DNA of 64,000 bases from Nocardioides sp. SLBN-35 (lineage in GTDB: Bacteria > Actinomycetota > Actinomycetes > Propionibacteriales > Nocardioidaceae): NCBI RefSeq assembly GCF_006715725.1, contig NZ_VFNU01000001.1, positions 3,224,001-3,288,000 on the forward strand, read 5' to 3'. Each line of letters opens with the position of its first letter. Positions within the stretch are counted from its first letter, which is position 1. Below the pieces are notes generated by a model. The model was not told where the DNA came from, did no database searches, and worked only from the letters and a program-made list of their open reading frames with translations. This document shows, in pieces, positions 54,896 through 63,336 of the stretch. The position numbers and the translations under genes are program-made.

Positions 54896-56287
54896 TCACG
54901 ACACGGCGGAGAGCGCGGTCTCGATCGCCCTGTGGAAAGTCGGGTACGCGAAGTGCATCCCGCGCAGGGTCGCGAGCGGGACCTCGGCGTGGACGGCCGT
55001 CACCAGCATCCCGATGATCTCCCCGCCGGACGGTCCGACCGCGGTGGCCCCGACGAGGACGTCGCGGTCGAGGTCCACCACGACCTTGACGACCCCGTCG
55101 TTGCCGACCTTGTGCAGCCAGCCGCGGCTCGACTCCGGCAGCGCCGCCGTACCGACGCCGACCCGGATCCCCGCACGCCGGGCCTGGTCCTCGGTCATCC
55201 CGACCGAACCGACCTCGGGGTCGGTGAAGGTCGCGCGGGAGACGGCGCGGTAGTCGGCCCACGGTCCGTCCTCGCCGGTGAGGTCCCGGATCGCGACGTT
55301 CGCCTGGTACATCGACATGTGCGTGAAGGCGCCCTTGCCGGTGATGTCGCCGATCGCCCACAGCCGCTTGGCGCCCTTGACCCGCATCTTCTTGGTCACC
55401 GCGAGGGTGCGCGCCGCGGGATCCAGACCGACGGTGTCGAGGCCGATGTCGCCGAGGTTGGTACGCCGCCCCGCCGCCACCAGCAACGCGTCGGCGCCGA
55501 CCGACGTGCCGTCGGCGAGGCCGATGCTGAACGCGCCCTCGTGGGAGACCGCCGTGACGCCGACGCCGGTGCGCACCGTGATGCCCTCGGCTTCGAAGGC
55601 CTTGTGCACGACGGCGCTGGCCTCCGGCTCCTCCGGACCGAGGATCCGGTCCAGCGCCTCGATCACGGTGACCTCGACGCCGAAGCGCGCGAAGGCCTGC
55701 GCGAGCTCGCAGCCGATGGCTCCTCCGCCGAGGACGGCCAGGCTCGCCGGCAGGTCCCGGACCCGCACGATGTCGCGGTTGGTCCAGTACGGCGTCCCGG
55801 CGAGCCCCGGGATCGGCGGAACGGCGGGCTCGGTCCCGGTGTTGAGCACGACGCCGCGGCTCGCAGCGACCGTGACCTCGCCGTCGGCTGTCGTGACGAC
55901 CACGCGGCGCGGCCCGTCGAGCCGACCGGTGCCGCGCAGGAAGCGCGCCCCAGCCTTCTCCAGGCGCTCGACGGCGACCTTGTCGTCCCAGTCGTCGGTG
56001 GCCTCGTCGCGGATCCGGTCGGCGACGGTCGTCCAGTCGGGGCGGACCTCGGCCTCCCCCGCCAACGCCGGCACCCGCCGGCCCTCGGCGAGCGCGTCGG
56101 CGGCGCGGATCATCATCTTGGACGGGATGCACCCGAAGTAGGGGCACTCGCCGCCGACCAGGCGGCGGTCGACCCCGACGACGGAGAGCCCGGCCCGGGC
56201 GAGCGACGCGGCGAGGTGCTCACCGCCGGGCCCGAGCCCGATCACGACGACATCGGCTTCCAGGGCGGCTTCGGGGGTGTCCGGCAT
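54896..56287 (-). CDS. Pyridine nucleotide-disulfide oxidoreductase (MerA/Lpd-like)
   Basis: This 463-residue FAD flavoprotein has the fold of dihydrolipoamide dehydrogenase and mercuric reductase: FAD motif VVVIGLGPGGEHLAASLARA, the redox-active cysteines in GGECPYFGCIPSKMM, and the NAD(P) motif LAVLGGGAIGCELAQAFARF. ADALLVAAGRRTN, AIGDITGKGAFTHMSMYQA and a C-terminal dimer domain with AVHAEVPLATLRGMHFAYPT follow. The usual C-terminal HPT catalytic pair reads AYPTFH, and the N-terminal mercury-binding domain is absent, so the disulfide substrate is unclear. The ATG at 56287 begins the conserved fold. Confidence 0.83.
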   Translation of the reverse strand: MPDTPEAALEADVVVIGLGPGGEHLAASLARAGLSVVGVDRRLVGGECPYFGCIPSKMMIRAADALAEGRRVPALAGEAEVRPDWTTVADRIRDEATDDWDDKVAVERLEKAGARFLRGTGRLDGPRRVVVTTADGEVTVAASRGVVLNTGTEPAVPPIPGLAGTPYWTNRDIVRVRDLPASLAVLGGGAIGCELAQAFARFGVEVTVIEALDRILGPEEPEASAVVHKAFEAEGITVRTGVGVTAVSHEGAFSIGLADGTSVGADALLVAAGRRTNLGDIGLDTVGLDPAARTLAVTKKMRVKGAKRLWAIGDITGKGAFTHMSMYQANVAIRDLTGEDGPWADYRAVSRATFTDPEVGSVGMTEDQARRAGIRVGVGTAALPESSRGWLHKVGNDGVVKVVVDLDRDVLVGATAVGPSGGEIIGMLVTAVHAEVPLATLRGMHFAYPTFHRAIETALSAVS

Positions 56288-56332
56288 GGCGCCAGACTCG
56301 CACGCCGGTGGTGACGATGCCAGCGTCACGTA

Positions 56333-56397
56333 AGGGAATCCCTCAACCGGGGCGCGGGATCCTCCAATGGCCGGGCAGGTGGCGCGATTCCTACGGT
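56333..56397 (+). promoter_or_regulatory. MHS transporter promoter with GGGAATCCC element
   Basis: AGGGAATCCC at 56333-56342, followed by TCAACCGG, lies 49 bp before the -10-like TACGGT (56392-56397). The same arrangement precedes the monooxygenase (63233) and the flavin reductase (61635). A shared activator site is inferred. Confidence 0.55.
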
Positions 56398-56430
56398 GCT
56401 GTGGTCCGCACCACACCCCAGGGAGACCGC

Positions 56431-57759
56431 ATGACCGTCACGACGGCACCCCCTCGCATCAGCCCCGCCCAGACCCGGAGGCTGGCCATCGGCGCCGGTG
56501 CCGGGACGTCGCTGGAGTTCTTCGACTTCTCGATCTACACCGTCGCGTCGGCGCTGGTGTTCCCCGCCGTGTTCTTCTCCGGCGACACCGACCCGTGGTT
56601 CGCGTCGTTCATGAGCCTCGCGACCTACACCCTCGGGTACGTCGTCGCGCCCCTCGGCGCGATCGTGATGGGCTGGGTGGGCGACCGCCACGGGCGGCGC
56701 CGGGCCATGCTGATCACCTTCTACCTGATGGGCGGCGCAACGGTCCTGATGGGCCTGCTGCCGTCGTACGCCTCGATCGGCGTCGCCGCACCGGTGCTGC
56801 TGATCGCGCTGCGGATGGTGCACGGCTTCTCGCGAGGCGGCGAGCTCGGCGGTGCCTCGGTGCTGGCGGTCGAGCACGCACCCGTCTCCCAGCGGGCGGC
56901 GTACGGCGCGTTCGTGGCGCTCGGCTCGCCGCTGGGCGCGCTGCTCGCGAACCTCTCCTTCGTCCTCGTGTTCTACCTGCCCGCTGCCACCGTGCAGAGC
57001 TGGGGCTGGCGGATCCCGTTCCTGGTCGGCGCCGCCGTGCTCCTGCTCGGCATCTGGGCCCGGCGCTCGCTCGAGGAGTCGCCCGTCTTCCAAGAGCTCG
57101 CCTCGGAGCGGTCCGCGCAGCAGATCGCCCGGATCCCGGTCTGGAACGTGCTGCGCGACAACTGGCGCCGCCTGCTGCTCGCCGCCGGAGCCAACATGGG
57201 CCTGAACGCGGTGATGTTCGTGCTGGCCGGGTTCATGCTGTCGTACGCCGCCTCGCCCGCCCCCAAGGGCCTCGGTCTCGAGATCAAGTCCGTGCTCTGG
57301 TGCACCCTGCCCGGCCTCGCGGTGCACGCCGTCACCGTCGTCGCCGGCGCCCGCCTCTCCGACCGCCTGGGCCGCAAGCCGGTGATGCTCACGGCAGCCG
57401 TCGCGGTGCTCGGCTACGTGCTCATCCTCTTCCCACTCGCCCAACACGGCTCGCTGGCCATGTGGGCCGTGGCGACCGCGGGCGGGTTCTTCCTCACCGG
57501 CTTCCTGTTCGGCCCGCTGATCACCTTCCTCACCGAGCTGTTCACCGCCGAGCAGCGCCAGTCCGGCGCCGGCCTGGCCTACCAGGTCGGCGCGGTCCTC
57601 GGCGGTGGCCTGTCCCCCTCGATCGCCAACCGGCTGATCGAGTGGACCGGGCACGCGTCGTCGGTCGGCTACTACCTCGCCGCCGGCATGGCCGTCACCG
57701 TGGTGTGCCTGCTGCTGCTCCCCGAGACCGCGCCGGCGCGGACCGGAACCGGCCGATGA
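56431..57759 (+). CDS. MHS-family (metabolite:H+ symporter) MFS transporter
   Basis: This 442-residue permease has about 12 TM helices. The MHS pattern is clear: GAGTSLEFFDFSIYTVASAL in helix 1, MGWVGDRHGRRRAMLITFYL in the 2-3 loop, LRMVHGFSRGGELGGASVLA, and GARLSDRLGRKPVMLTAAV in the second half. Relatives import organic acids, betaines or aromatic acids. It shares an upstream element with the monooxygenase and flavin reductase, which suggests it imports their substrate. GGGAGA stands 5 nt before the ATG. It overlaps the SnoaL-like gene by 4 nt. Confidence 0.85.
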   Translation: MTVTTAPPRISPAQTRRLAIGAGAGTSLEFFDFSIYTVASALVFPAVFFSGDTDPWFASFMSLATYTLGYVVAPLGAIVMGWVGDRHGRRRAMLITFYLMGGATVLMGLLPSYASIGVAAPVLLIALRMVHGFSRGGELGGASVLAVEHAPVSQRAAYGAFVALGSPLGALLANLSFVLVFYLPAATVQSWGWRIPFLVGAAVLLLGIWARRSLEESPVFQELASERSAQQIARIPVWNVLRDNWRRLLLAAGANMGLNAVMFVLAGFMLSYAASPAPKGLGLEIKSVLWCTLPGLAVHAVTVVAGARLSDRLGRKPVMLTAAVAVLGYVLILFPLAQHGSLAMWAVATAGGFFLTGFLFGPLITFLTELFTAEQRQSGAGLAYQVGAVLGGGLSPSIANRLIEWTGHASSVGYYLAAGMAVTVVCLLLLPETAPARTGTGR

Positions 57760-58334
57760 GCGACGACCTCGAGGCGCTGCGGCGCCGGGTGGCGGTCCTG
57801 GAGGCGGAGGCGGAGATCCGCCGTCTCCAGGCCCGCTACATGTTCCTGTGCGACACGCCCTGCCCCGAGGCCGGCGTGTCCGACGACGCCCACCGCATCG
57901 ACCTCGTCATGGACCTCTACGCCGCCGACGCCGTCTGGGAGGGCGTCGGCGAGCAGTACGACGGTCAGTTCGGCCGTGCCGTCGGCAAGGCCGCCGTACG
58001 CGCGCACTTCGAGCGCTTCTGGTCGCCCGACCGCACTCCGGCGCTGGTGCTGAACGCCCACTACCTGACCTCGGAGCAGATCCACGTCGACGGGGATCGG
58101 GCCGAGGGCCAGTGGATCCACATGCAGCCGTGGCTCTACGCCGACGGCACCGCCCTGCTCCGCTCGAGCCGGCTCAACAACGCGTTCCGGCGCGACGACG
58201 GTCGCTGGCTGATCACCCGCACGCGCACCGAGAACGTGTTCGTCGCACCGCTGCCGGACGAGTTCGCCTCGGCGTACCCGACCGCCTCGGTGCTGATGGC
58301 CCCGCAGCGGGACGCGAGGCCGCGGTCTCAGTAG
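57756..58334 (+). CDS. SnoaL-like (NTF2-fold) protein
   Basis: The 192-residue protein begins with a helical segment LEALRRRVAVLEAEAEIRRL. A SnoaL-like domain follows (YMFLCDTPCPEAG, MDLYAADAVWEGVGEQYDGQ, GKAAVRAHFERFW, and DDGRWLITRTRTENVFV). Enzymes with this fold act as small dehydratases, isomerases or cyclases in catabolism of polycyclic compounds. Asp and His residues typical of scytalone-dehydratase-like sites can be seen, but activity cannot be assigned. It is translated together with the transporter (ATGA overlap) and ends with a 7-nt overlap against the convergent gene. Confidence 0.72.
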   Translation: MSDDLEALRRRVAVLEAEAEIRRLQARYMFLCDTPCPEAGVSDDAHRIDLVMDLYAADAVWEGVGEQYDGQFGRAVGKAAVRAHFERFWSPDRTPALVLNAHYLTSEQIHVDGDRAEGQWIHMQPWLYADGTALLRSSRLNNAFRRDDGRWLITRTRTENVFVAPLPDEFASAYPTASVLMAPQRDARPRSQ

Positions 58335-58825
58335 CGGAGAAAGTAGTCACGGTGCTCGTCGTCGATCCCCCAGGGGAGCTCCCCGGACGAGACGCCGGCA
58401 TCGGCCATCGACTCGCCGAACGACCGCAGGGCGTCCAGGAAGACGGAGATGGGCGTGGGACCTTCGTTGGCCCAATGGTTGCTGGTCTGGTAGCTGTAGT
58501 AGCTGATCACCCGCAGCCCGGCCCGAGCAGACGGGAATCCGGGCATCGGGTCGAACGCGTAGGGCGGCAGAGGTCCGAAGTCCGCCTCGTACTCCTCGAG
58601 CAAGGAGGCGCGCTCGTCCTCGTCCAGGAGATCCGGGTCGCCTCCGTACACGACGCAGTCGTGGTTCTCACGCCACAGTCGGGCGCCCGCCGCACTCGGG
58701 TCGCGGCGCAGGTCCGGCCAGAAGGCGGCGGCGCGCACGGCCGTGGCCTCCGGGAGATCGCCCCAGGCCAGGCCCACCGCCACCAGTGCGTCGATGTCGG
58801 ACCTGCTCACGAGGTGCTCGCTCAT
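58328..58825 (-). CDS. Hypothetical protein (165 residues)
   Basis: I do not recognise a family. The protein is acidic and soluble, with many aromatic residues (VISYYSYQTSNHWANEGPTP) and a DEDERASLLEEYEADFGPLP helix. It has no signal peptide, no TM helix and one cysteine. Two tyrosines and an aromatic C-terminus (EHRDYFLRY) are notable. It follows the response-regulator gene after 13 nt on the same strand and could be co-transcribed, although it differs in character from the catabolic genes. Confidence 0.6.
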   Translation of the reverse strand: MSEHLVSRSDIDALVAVGLAWGDLPEATAVRAAAFWPDLRRDPSAAGARLWRENHDCVVYGGDPDLLDEDERASLLEEYEADFGPLPPYAFDPMPGFPSARAGLRVISYYSYQTSNHWANEGPTPISVFLDALRSFGESMADAGVSSGELPWGIDDEHRDYFLRY

Positions 58826-58838
58826 GGCCCGGATCCTG

Positions 58839-59483
58839 CTACACGACCACCCGGTACTGCAGCACGTCGCGCACCAACGTGCCGAGGCTCTCCGCGTCGG
58901 TCTTGGCCTTGATCCGCGCCCGGTGCACGTCGACGGTCTTGACGCTGGTGCCGAGTTCGCGCGCGATGTGCTGGCTCGGCAGGCCCGCGATGACGAGCCG
59001 CAGCACCTCGCGCTCACGCGGCGTGAGGGCGTCGAGGCGCGCGGAGACGGACCGACGGCAGTGGTCGTCGGCGAAGCGCTGGGCGGCGACCTCGAGGTGC
59101 TCCTGGACGACCTCGAGCATCTTCTGCGGCTCGTAGGGCTTCTCGAGGAAGTCGACGGCACCGTGGCGCAAGGCGCGCACGGACATCGGGATGTCGCCGT
59201 GGGCCGAGCAGAAGATGACCGGCGCGGGGTACTCGCGGGCCACCAGCTGCTCCTGCAGCTGGAAGCCGCTCAGGCCGGGCATGCGCACGTCGACGATCAC
59301 CACGCTCGGCTCGTCGGGGTCCATCTCGTCGAGGAAGGTCGGCGCGTCGGGGTAGGTGTACGCGGTGATCCCGACGCTCTCGAACAAGAACACCAGCGAC
59401 TGCCGGAGGTCCTCGTCGTCGTCGACGATGTGGACCACAGGGGTCACGGGTTCACGCGGGGTTGCGGAGGCGGACGGGTTCAT
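58839..59483 (-). CDS. Two-component response regulator, FixJ/StyR/TodT type
   Basis: The 214-residue regulator has a receiver domain with the acidic pair in VVHIVDDDEDLRQSLVFLFE, the phospho-acceptor Asp in SVVIVDVRMPGLSGFQL and the Lys in VDFLEKPYEPQKM. The phrase CSAHGDIPMSVRALRHGAVD is typical of the FixJ/StyR/TodT group. The C-terminal LuxR-type HTH is LTPREREVLRLVIAGLPSQH followed by IARELGTSVKTVDVHRAR. It lies 17 nt after the amidase and 2.1 kb from the kinase at 61634, its likely partner. A TAGAGT -10-like box at 59502-59497 could give it its own promoter. Confidence 0.88.
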   Translation of the reverse strand: MNPSASATPREPVTPVVHIVDDDEDLRQSLVFLFESVGITAYTYPDAPTFLDEMDPDEPSVVIVDVRMPGLSGFQLQEQLVAREYPAPVIFCSAHGDIPMSVRALRHGAVDFLEKPYEPQKMLEVVQEHLEVAAQRFADDHCRRSVSARLDALTPREREVLRLVIAGLPSQHIARELGTSVKTVDVHRARIKAKTDAESLGTLVRDVLQYRVVV

Positions 59484-59500
59484 CGGGCACCACCCTCACT

Positions 59501-60763
59501 CTAGGACCGAAGCGCTCCGGTCAGGTGTCGTTCGAGCCACGTGGCGTGGCCGAGCAGTTCGGTCTCCCCGCGGCGGCGGCCGACGAGCTGGACGCCGAGC
59601 GGCAGGCCCGCCTCGTCGACGAGGCCGGGGACCGCTGCGGTGGGCAGGCCCAGCGCCTGCCAGGCCCGGCTGAGGACAGGGTCACCCGTCGCGGCGAGGC
59701 CGCGAGGCGCTGCACCGGGTGCCGCGGGGCCGAGCACGACGTCGTACGACGACAGGTGGGCCGCGAGCGACCGCTCCCCCGCGTCCACGACCTCGCACGC
59801 GGCCCGGTAGTCCGCGTGGGACGTGGCCGCACCGGTCCGGAGCAGCGCCGCGAGGGGCTCGCTGAGCTCGTCGGCGCGGGCCAGCTCGGCCGCGCGCTCG
59901 CGAGCGGCTTCGAAGGCCATCACGACGGGATGTGCGCAGGTGAGCTCGGCGACGAGCCGCTCCTCGGGGAACGGGTCGACGCTCGCACCGGCCGCACGCA
60001 GCCGGTCGACGGCCGCCTCGAGCGCGGCCGACATGGCGTCCTCGACGACGCCCAGTGCCGCGCCGGTCCACAGCAGGACCCGCGGCGCACGCCCGAGGGC
60101 GGCCCCGGCATCCTGGGTCCCGGTCAGCGCTGCCCAGGCCAGGGCGAGGTCGGACGCCGACGCGGCGAGCACGCCATGGCTGTCGAGGCTCGGGCTGAGT
60201 CCGGTGACGCCGGTGACCGGGTACCGCCCGTGGCTCATCACGAGCGAGGCGACGCCGCAGTAGGAGGCGGGCCGGGTGACCGAGCCCGCGGTCTGGGAGC
60301 CGAGCGCCAACGGGACCTGCCCCGCGGCGACGGCGGCGGCGGAGCCGCTCGACGAGCCGCCCGGCGTGTGTCCGGGGGCCGCGGGGTTGGCGGTGGGACC
60401 GGGGGCGAAGAACGCGAACTCGGTGGTGACCGTCTTGCCCGCGGGTACGGCGCCTGCGGACCGCCACGCCGTCACGATCGCGGCATCGGCCGGGGCCGGG
60501 CCCGCGTCGGCGCGCACGGCGGCGCCGCACCGGGTCGACAGCCCGGCGACGTCGATGATGTCCTTGACGCCGAGCGGCACACCACCGAGTGAGCCGGCCG
60601 CCCCGGCGTCCGGGGGTGGCGGCGCGAGCTCGACCCAGGCACGCAGCACGGGATCCGTGGCGGCCACCCGCGCGCGGAACCGGGCGTGTACGTCCGCGGG
60701 CGTGGTCCGCCCGGTCCGCAGGTCCTCGACCAGGGTGCGCAGGGACCACGGGGCCGAGGTCAT
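59501..60763 (-). CDS. Amidase (amidase signature family)
   Basis: The 420-residue hydrolase has the Ser-cisSer-Lys triad. The Lys is in GVPLGVKDIIDVAGL, the cis-Ser in PGGSSSGSAAAVAAGQ and the nucleophile Ser in ALGSQTAGSVTRPASYCG. It probably cleaves an amide, or possibly an ester, of the compound handled by this cluster. Its start overlaps the 87-residue unknown gene by 4 nt (ATGA), so it is translated from the flavin reductase transcript. The response regulator follows. Confidence 0.87.
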   Translation of the reverse strand: MTSAPWSLRTLVEDLRTGRTTPADVHARFRARVAATDPVLRAWVELAPPPPDAGAAGSLGGVPLGVKDIIDVAGLSTRCGAAVRADAGPAPADAAIVTAWRSAGAVPAGKTVTTEFAFFAPGPTANPAAPGHTPGGSSSGSAAAVAAGQVPLALGSQTAGSVTRPASYCGVASLVMSHGRYPVTGVTGLSPSLDSHGVLAASASDLALAWAALTGTQDAGAALGRAPRVLLWTGAALGVVEDAMSAALEAAVDRLRAAGASVDPFPEERLVAELTCAHPVVMAFEAARERAAELARADELSEPLAALLRTGAATSHADYRAACEVVDAGERSLAAHLSSYDVVLGPAAPGAAPRGLAATGDPVLSRAWQALGLPTAAVPGLVDEAGLPLGVQLVGRRRGETELLGHATWLERHLTGALRS

Positions 60764-61023
60764 GCCTCGTCCTCCCACACGGCGTCGGCCTCCCAGTAGT
60801 CCATCCCGCCGGCGCTGACGGCGTGCCGCCAGTCCGACGTACGACGCAGGGAGGGCTCGACCCGGGAGGTGACGTCGTCGGCGGCCTCCGGGCCGTCGGC
60901 GGGGACCTGCCAGTGCACCCAGTTGAGCTCGCGGCCCTCGCTGTCGTGGACGAACAGGTCCACGTGCCGCCAGCCGTAGCCGTGGGTGTCGTTGTAACAC
61001 ATCAGGGTCGTGCGCTCGGTCAT
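60760..61023 (-). CDS. Small conserved-looking protein of unknown function (87 residues)
   Basis: I do not recognise a family. The protein is small and rich in aromatic residues and histidine (MCYNDTHGYGWRHVDLFVHD and ELNWVHWQVPADGPEA), and ends with GGMDYWEADAVWEDEA. It looks like a compact beta-sheet domain with two His-Trp motifs that might bind a metal or ligand. It is embedded between the flavin reductase (14 nt upstream) and the amidase (4-nt overlap). That position makes a role as an accessory subunit of the catabolic enzymes likely but unproven. Confidence 0.68.
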   Translation of the reverse strand: MTERTTLMCYNDTHGYGWRHVDLFVHDSEGRELNWVHWQVPADGPEAADDVTSRVEPSLRRTSDWRHAVSAGGMDYWEADAVWEDEA

Positions 61024-61037
61024 CCCGCTCAGCCGCC

Positions 61038-61562
61038 TCAAGCGCTCGCCGCGACCCGGTCCGCGGGCGCGATCTGGTGGAAGCCGCGCTGGAAGTAGAG
61101 CAGGGCGCCGGCCTCGTCGCGGACGCTGACGTGGTCGACCTCGACGAACAGCACCGTGTGGGTGCCCTGGGTGAACTCCGCACCGACCTGGCCGACGAGC
61201 ACCGCGGCGGCGTCGTCGAGCACGGGTACGCCGTGCCGGTCGTGGTCCCACACCGGCAGCGCGAACCGCTCCTCCATCGGCAACCGGGTCGCGCCCGCGA
61301 AGTGCAGGGCGAGCTCCTCGTGCCGGCGACCGAGGACGTTGATCGCGACCCGGCGGTTGGTGCGGAAGATGTCGTGGGTGTAGCTGGCCTGGTTGACGCA
61401 GACCAGCAGCGTCGGCGGGGTGTCGGTGACCGAGCACACCGCGCTGACGGTGATGCCGGCCCGGCCGCTGACGCCGTCGGTCGTGACGACGTTGACCGCG
61501 GCCGACAGGTTCGCCATCGCGGCGCGGAAGTCACGCTGGGTGGTGGTGAGCTCCTCGGACAT
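61038..61562 (-). CDS. Flavin reductase (HpaC/HsaB-like)
   Basis: The 174-residue protein opens TTQRDFRAAMANLSAAVNVV, then has GRAGITVSAVCSVTDTPPTL, NRRVAINVLGRRHEELALHF and LLYFQRGFHQI. It belongs to the FMN/FAD reductase family that feeds two-component monooxygenases, and resembles HsaB at the same positions. The obvious partner is the monooxygenase beginning at 63337 on the other strand. The -10 box TAGCGT (61575-61570) ends 7 nt before the ATG, so the message is probably leaderless. Confidence 0.87.
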   Translation of the reverse strand: MSEELTTTQRDFRAAMANLSAAVNVVTTDGVSGRAGITVSAVCSVTDTPPTLLVCVNQASYTHDIFRTNRRVAINVLGRRHEELALHFAGATRLPMEERFALPVWDHDRHGVPVLDDAAAVLVGQVGAEFTQGTHTVLFVEVDHVSVRDEAGALLYFQRGFHQIAPADRVAASA

Positions 61563-61569
61563 GGCCTCG

Positions 61570-61635
61570 ACGCTAGGCGCGGCACCAGCCGCAGAGGTAT
61601 CGAGACTTCCACCTCGCCGGCTGAGGATTTCCCCT
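61570..61635 (-). promoter_or_regulatory. Flavin reductase promoter with GGGGAAATCC element
   Basis: Reading leftward, AGGGGAAATCCTCAGCCGG starts at 61635 and TAGCGT is at 61575-61570; about 50 bp separate GGAAATCC from the -10. The layout matches the promoters at 56333 and 63233, with one extra A in the core. Confidence 0.5.
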
Positions 61636-63151
61636 ACGACGCGGGGCTCTCGACCAGGGGCAGCGCGAACCCGAACCGGGACCCGCCGCCATCGCGCAGC
61701 TCCGCCCAGATGCTGCCGTGCTGGCGGGTGATGATCCGGTGGCTCAACGCCAGGCCGATGCCGCTGCCCGCCTCCTTGCTGGTGAACGACTCGGCGAACG
61801 GGTCGCGGGTCACGCCGCGACCACGGTCGTCGACGGTGACCACGCCCATCCCCTCCGAGGCCCGCACGGTCACCACGATCTCGCGCACGGCCTCGTCGCA
61901 GGCGGCCATCTCGTCGATGGCGTTGAAGCACAGGTTCATCACGACCTGGCCGGTCAGCACCTGCTCGCAGCGGACCAGCACCGGGCCGTCGTCGGGCTCG
62001 ACCCGCAGCTCGACGCCGCTCGCGGCGGCGCGCAGGCGGATGAAGTACAGGCACTCGCGGACCACCTCGTTGAGGTCGACGACCTGCTCGACGTGCTCGA
62101 GGTGTCCGACGAACGAGCGCAGGGCGGTGACGATCTCGGTGGCCCGGTCGATCTGCCGGGCGGCGCTGTCGAGGCCGTACGCCACCTGGTCCGCGAGGCG
62201 CTGCGGCATCTCCCCCGAGCCGGCGGCCGCCGTCGAGCGGGTGCGGATGCCGGCGATGAAGTTCCCGGCGGCGGACAGCGGCTGGCCGAGCTCGTGGGCG
62301 ATGGCCATCGCCATGTCACCCATCGCGTTGTAGCGGGCCAGGTAGTTCTCGTGGCGTAGCTCCAGCTCGCGCCGTACCTCGCCCTGCACCCGCTCCGAGA
62401 CGTCGTGCAGGATCATCAAGAAGGCGTCGACCTCTTGGACCCGCAGGCGTTCGAGGCTCCCCTCCAGCCAGGTCGTGCTGCCGCCTTCGCCGATCAGCTC
62501 CAGCTGGACCGGACCGACCGGTGCCGCGGCCGCCGCGGTCTCCGCCCACGTGACCGGACGACCACCACGGCGCAGGCGGCCGTAGGTCGTGAGCGGGTGC
62601 CCGGCCGGCGGGTCGTCGTCGCCCGTCAGGCCGATGTAGCCCAGCGCCGTGTCGGTGGCGAAGCGGACGGCGCCGGCGGCATCGAGCAGGAACGCGACCG
62701 TGGAGGTGTGCCGTGCCAGCGCGTCGACGTACGACGTCGTGAGCTTCAGCTCGCGCTCGACCTGCTGCTCGCGGGCGATGTCGCGGAACTGCACCATCAC
62801 CGCCGGTCCCTGCGACAGCTCCACCCGCACGGCCAGCGCGTCGGTCGGGATCACCCGGCCGGACTTGGAGCGGTAGTGCCACTCGATGCGGCTCGACCCG
62901 TGCTCGACCGCCTCGTGCAGCCAGGCCCGGCCGAGAACGCGGTCGTACTGCTGCGCCGAGCTGCTCATGTCGTTGGCCTTGAGCGGCCGGATCTCCTCGA
63001 GCGTGAACTCGAGCATCTCGCAGGCCGCCGGGTTGGCCCACAGGATGTTCTTCGTGACGGCGTCGTGGACCAGGACGCACGTGGTCGAGGCGTTCATCAT
63101 CGCGACGAAGTCGGAGGTCGCGAACTCGGGTGCCGCCGGGTCGACCTGCAT
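61634..63151 (-). CDS. Soluble PAS-domain sensor histidine kinase
   Basis: The 505-residue kinase has no TM helices. The first PAS domain (about residues 12-120) contains VLVHDAVTKNILWANPAACE and a PAC-like HYRSKSGRVIPTDALAV. A second PAS follows (TVAFLLDAAGAVRFATDTAL, GSLERLRVQEVDAFLMILHD). The H-box is MAIAHELGQPLSAAGNFIAG. The catalytic domain has VVMNLCFNAIDEM (N), TVDDRGRGV (G1) and GSGIGLALSHRII (G2). This FixL/StyS-like architecture points to a cytoplasmic ligand, perhaps an intermediate of the pathway. The start at 63151 follows a TACGCT -10-like box by 6 nt. Confidence 0.87.
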   Translation of the reverse strand: MQVDPAAPEFATSDFVAMMNASTTCVLVHDAVTKNILWANPAACEMLEFTLEEIRPLKANDMSSSAQQYDRVLGRAWLHEAVEHGSSRIEWHYRSKSGRVIPTDALAVRVELSQGPAVMVQFRDIAREQQVERELKLTTSYVDALARHTSTVAFLLDAAGAVRFATDTALGYIGLTGDDDPPAGHPLTTYGRLRRGGRPVTWAETAAAAAPVGPVQLELIGEGGSTTWLEGSLERLRVQEVDAFLMILHDVSERVQGEVRRELELRHENYLARYNAMGDMAMAIAHELGQPLSAAGNFIAGIRTRSTAAAGSGEMPQRLADQVAYGLDSAARQIDRATEIVTALRSFVGHLEHVEQVVDLNEVVRECLYFIRLRAAASGVELRVEPDDGPVLVRCEQVLTGQVVMNLCFNAIDEMAACDEAVREIVVTVRASEGMGVVTVDDRGRGVTRDPFAESFTSKEAGSGIGLALSHRIITRQHGSIWAELRDGGGSRFGFALPLVESPAS

Positions 63152-63232
63152 CGGGCCAGCGTAGGAGCCGACCGTCCCCGGCCGCAGTCCCCGACTCGGT
63201 GGCGGGCTGAAGAAATCACCTACGCCCACCGG

Positions 63233-63295
63233 AGGGAATCCCCGCTCCCGGGCAGGCAATGACCAATCGCGCTCCCGCAGCGGCGTACCTAGCGT
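63233..63295 (+). promoter_or_regulatory. Monooxygenase promoter with GGGAATCCC element
   Basis: AGGGAATCCC at 63233-63242, followed by CGCTCCCGG, lies 47 bp before TAGCGT (63290-63295). The core is nearly palindromic. It also lies 82 bp upstream of the divergent kinase start and could influence both genes. Confidence 0.55.
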
Positions 63296-63336
63296 CGGAT
63301 CCAGACCCGATCGATGAATCGATGAGGAGCACCCCG

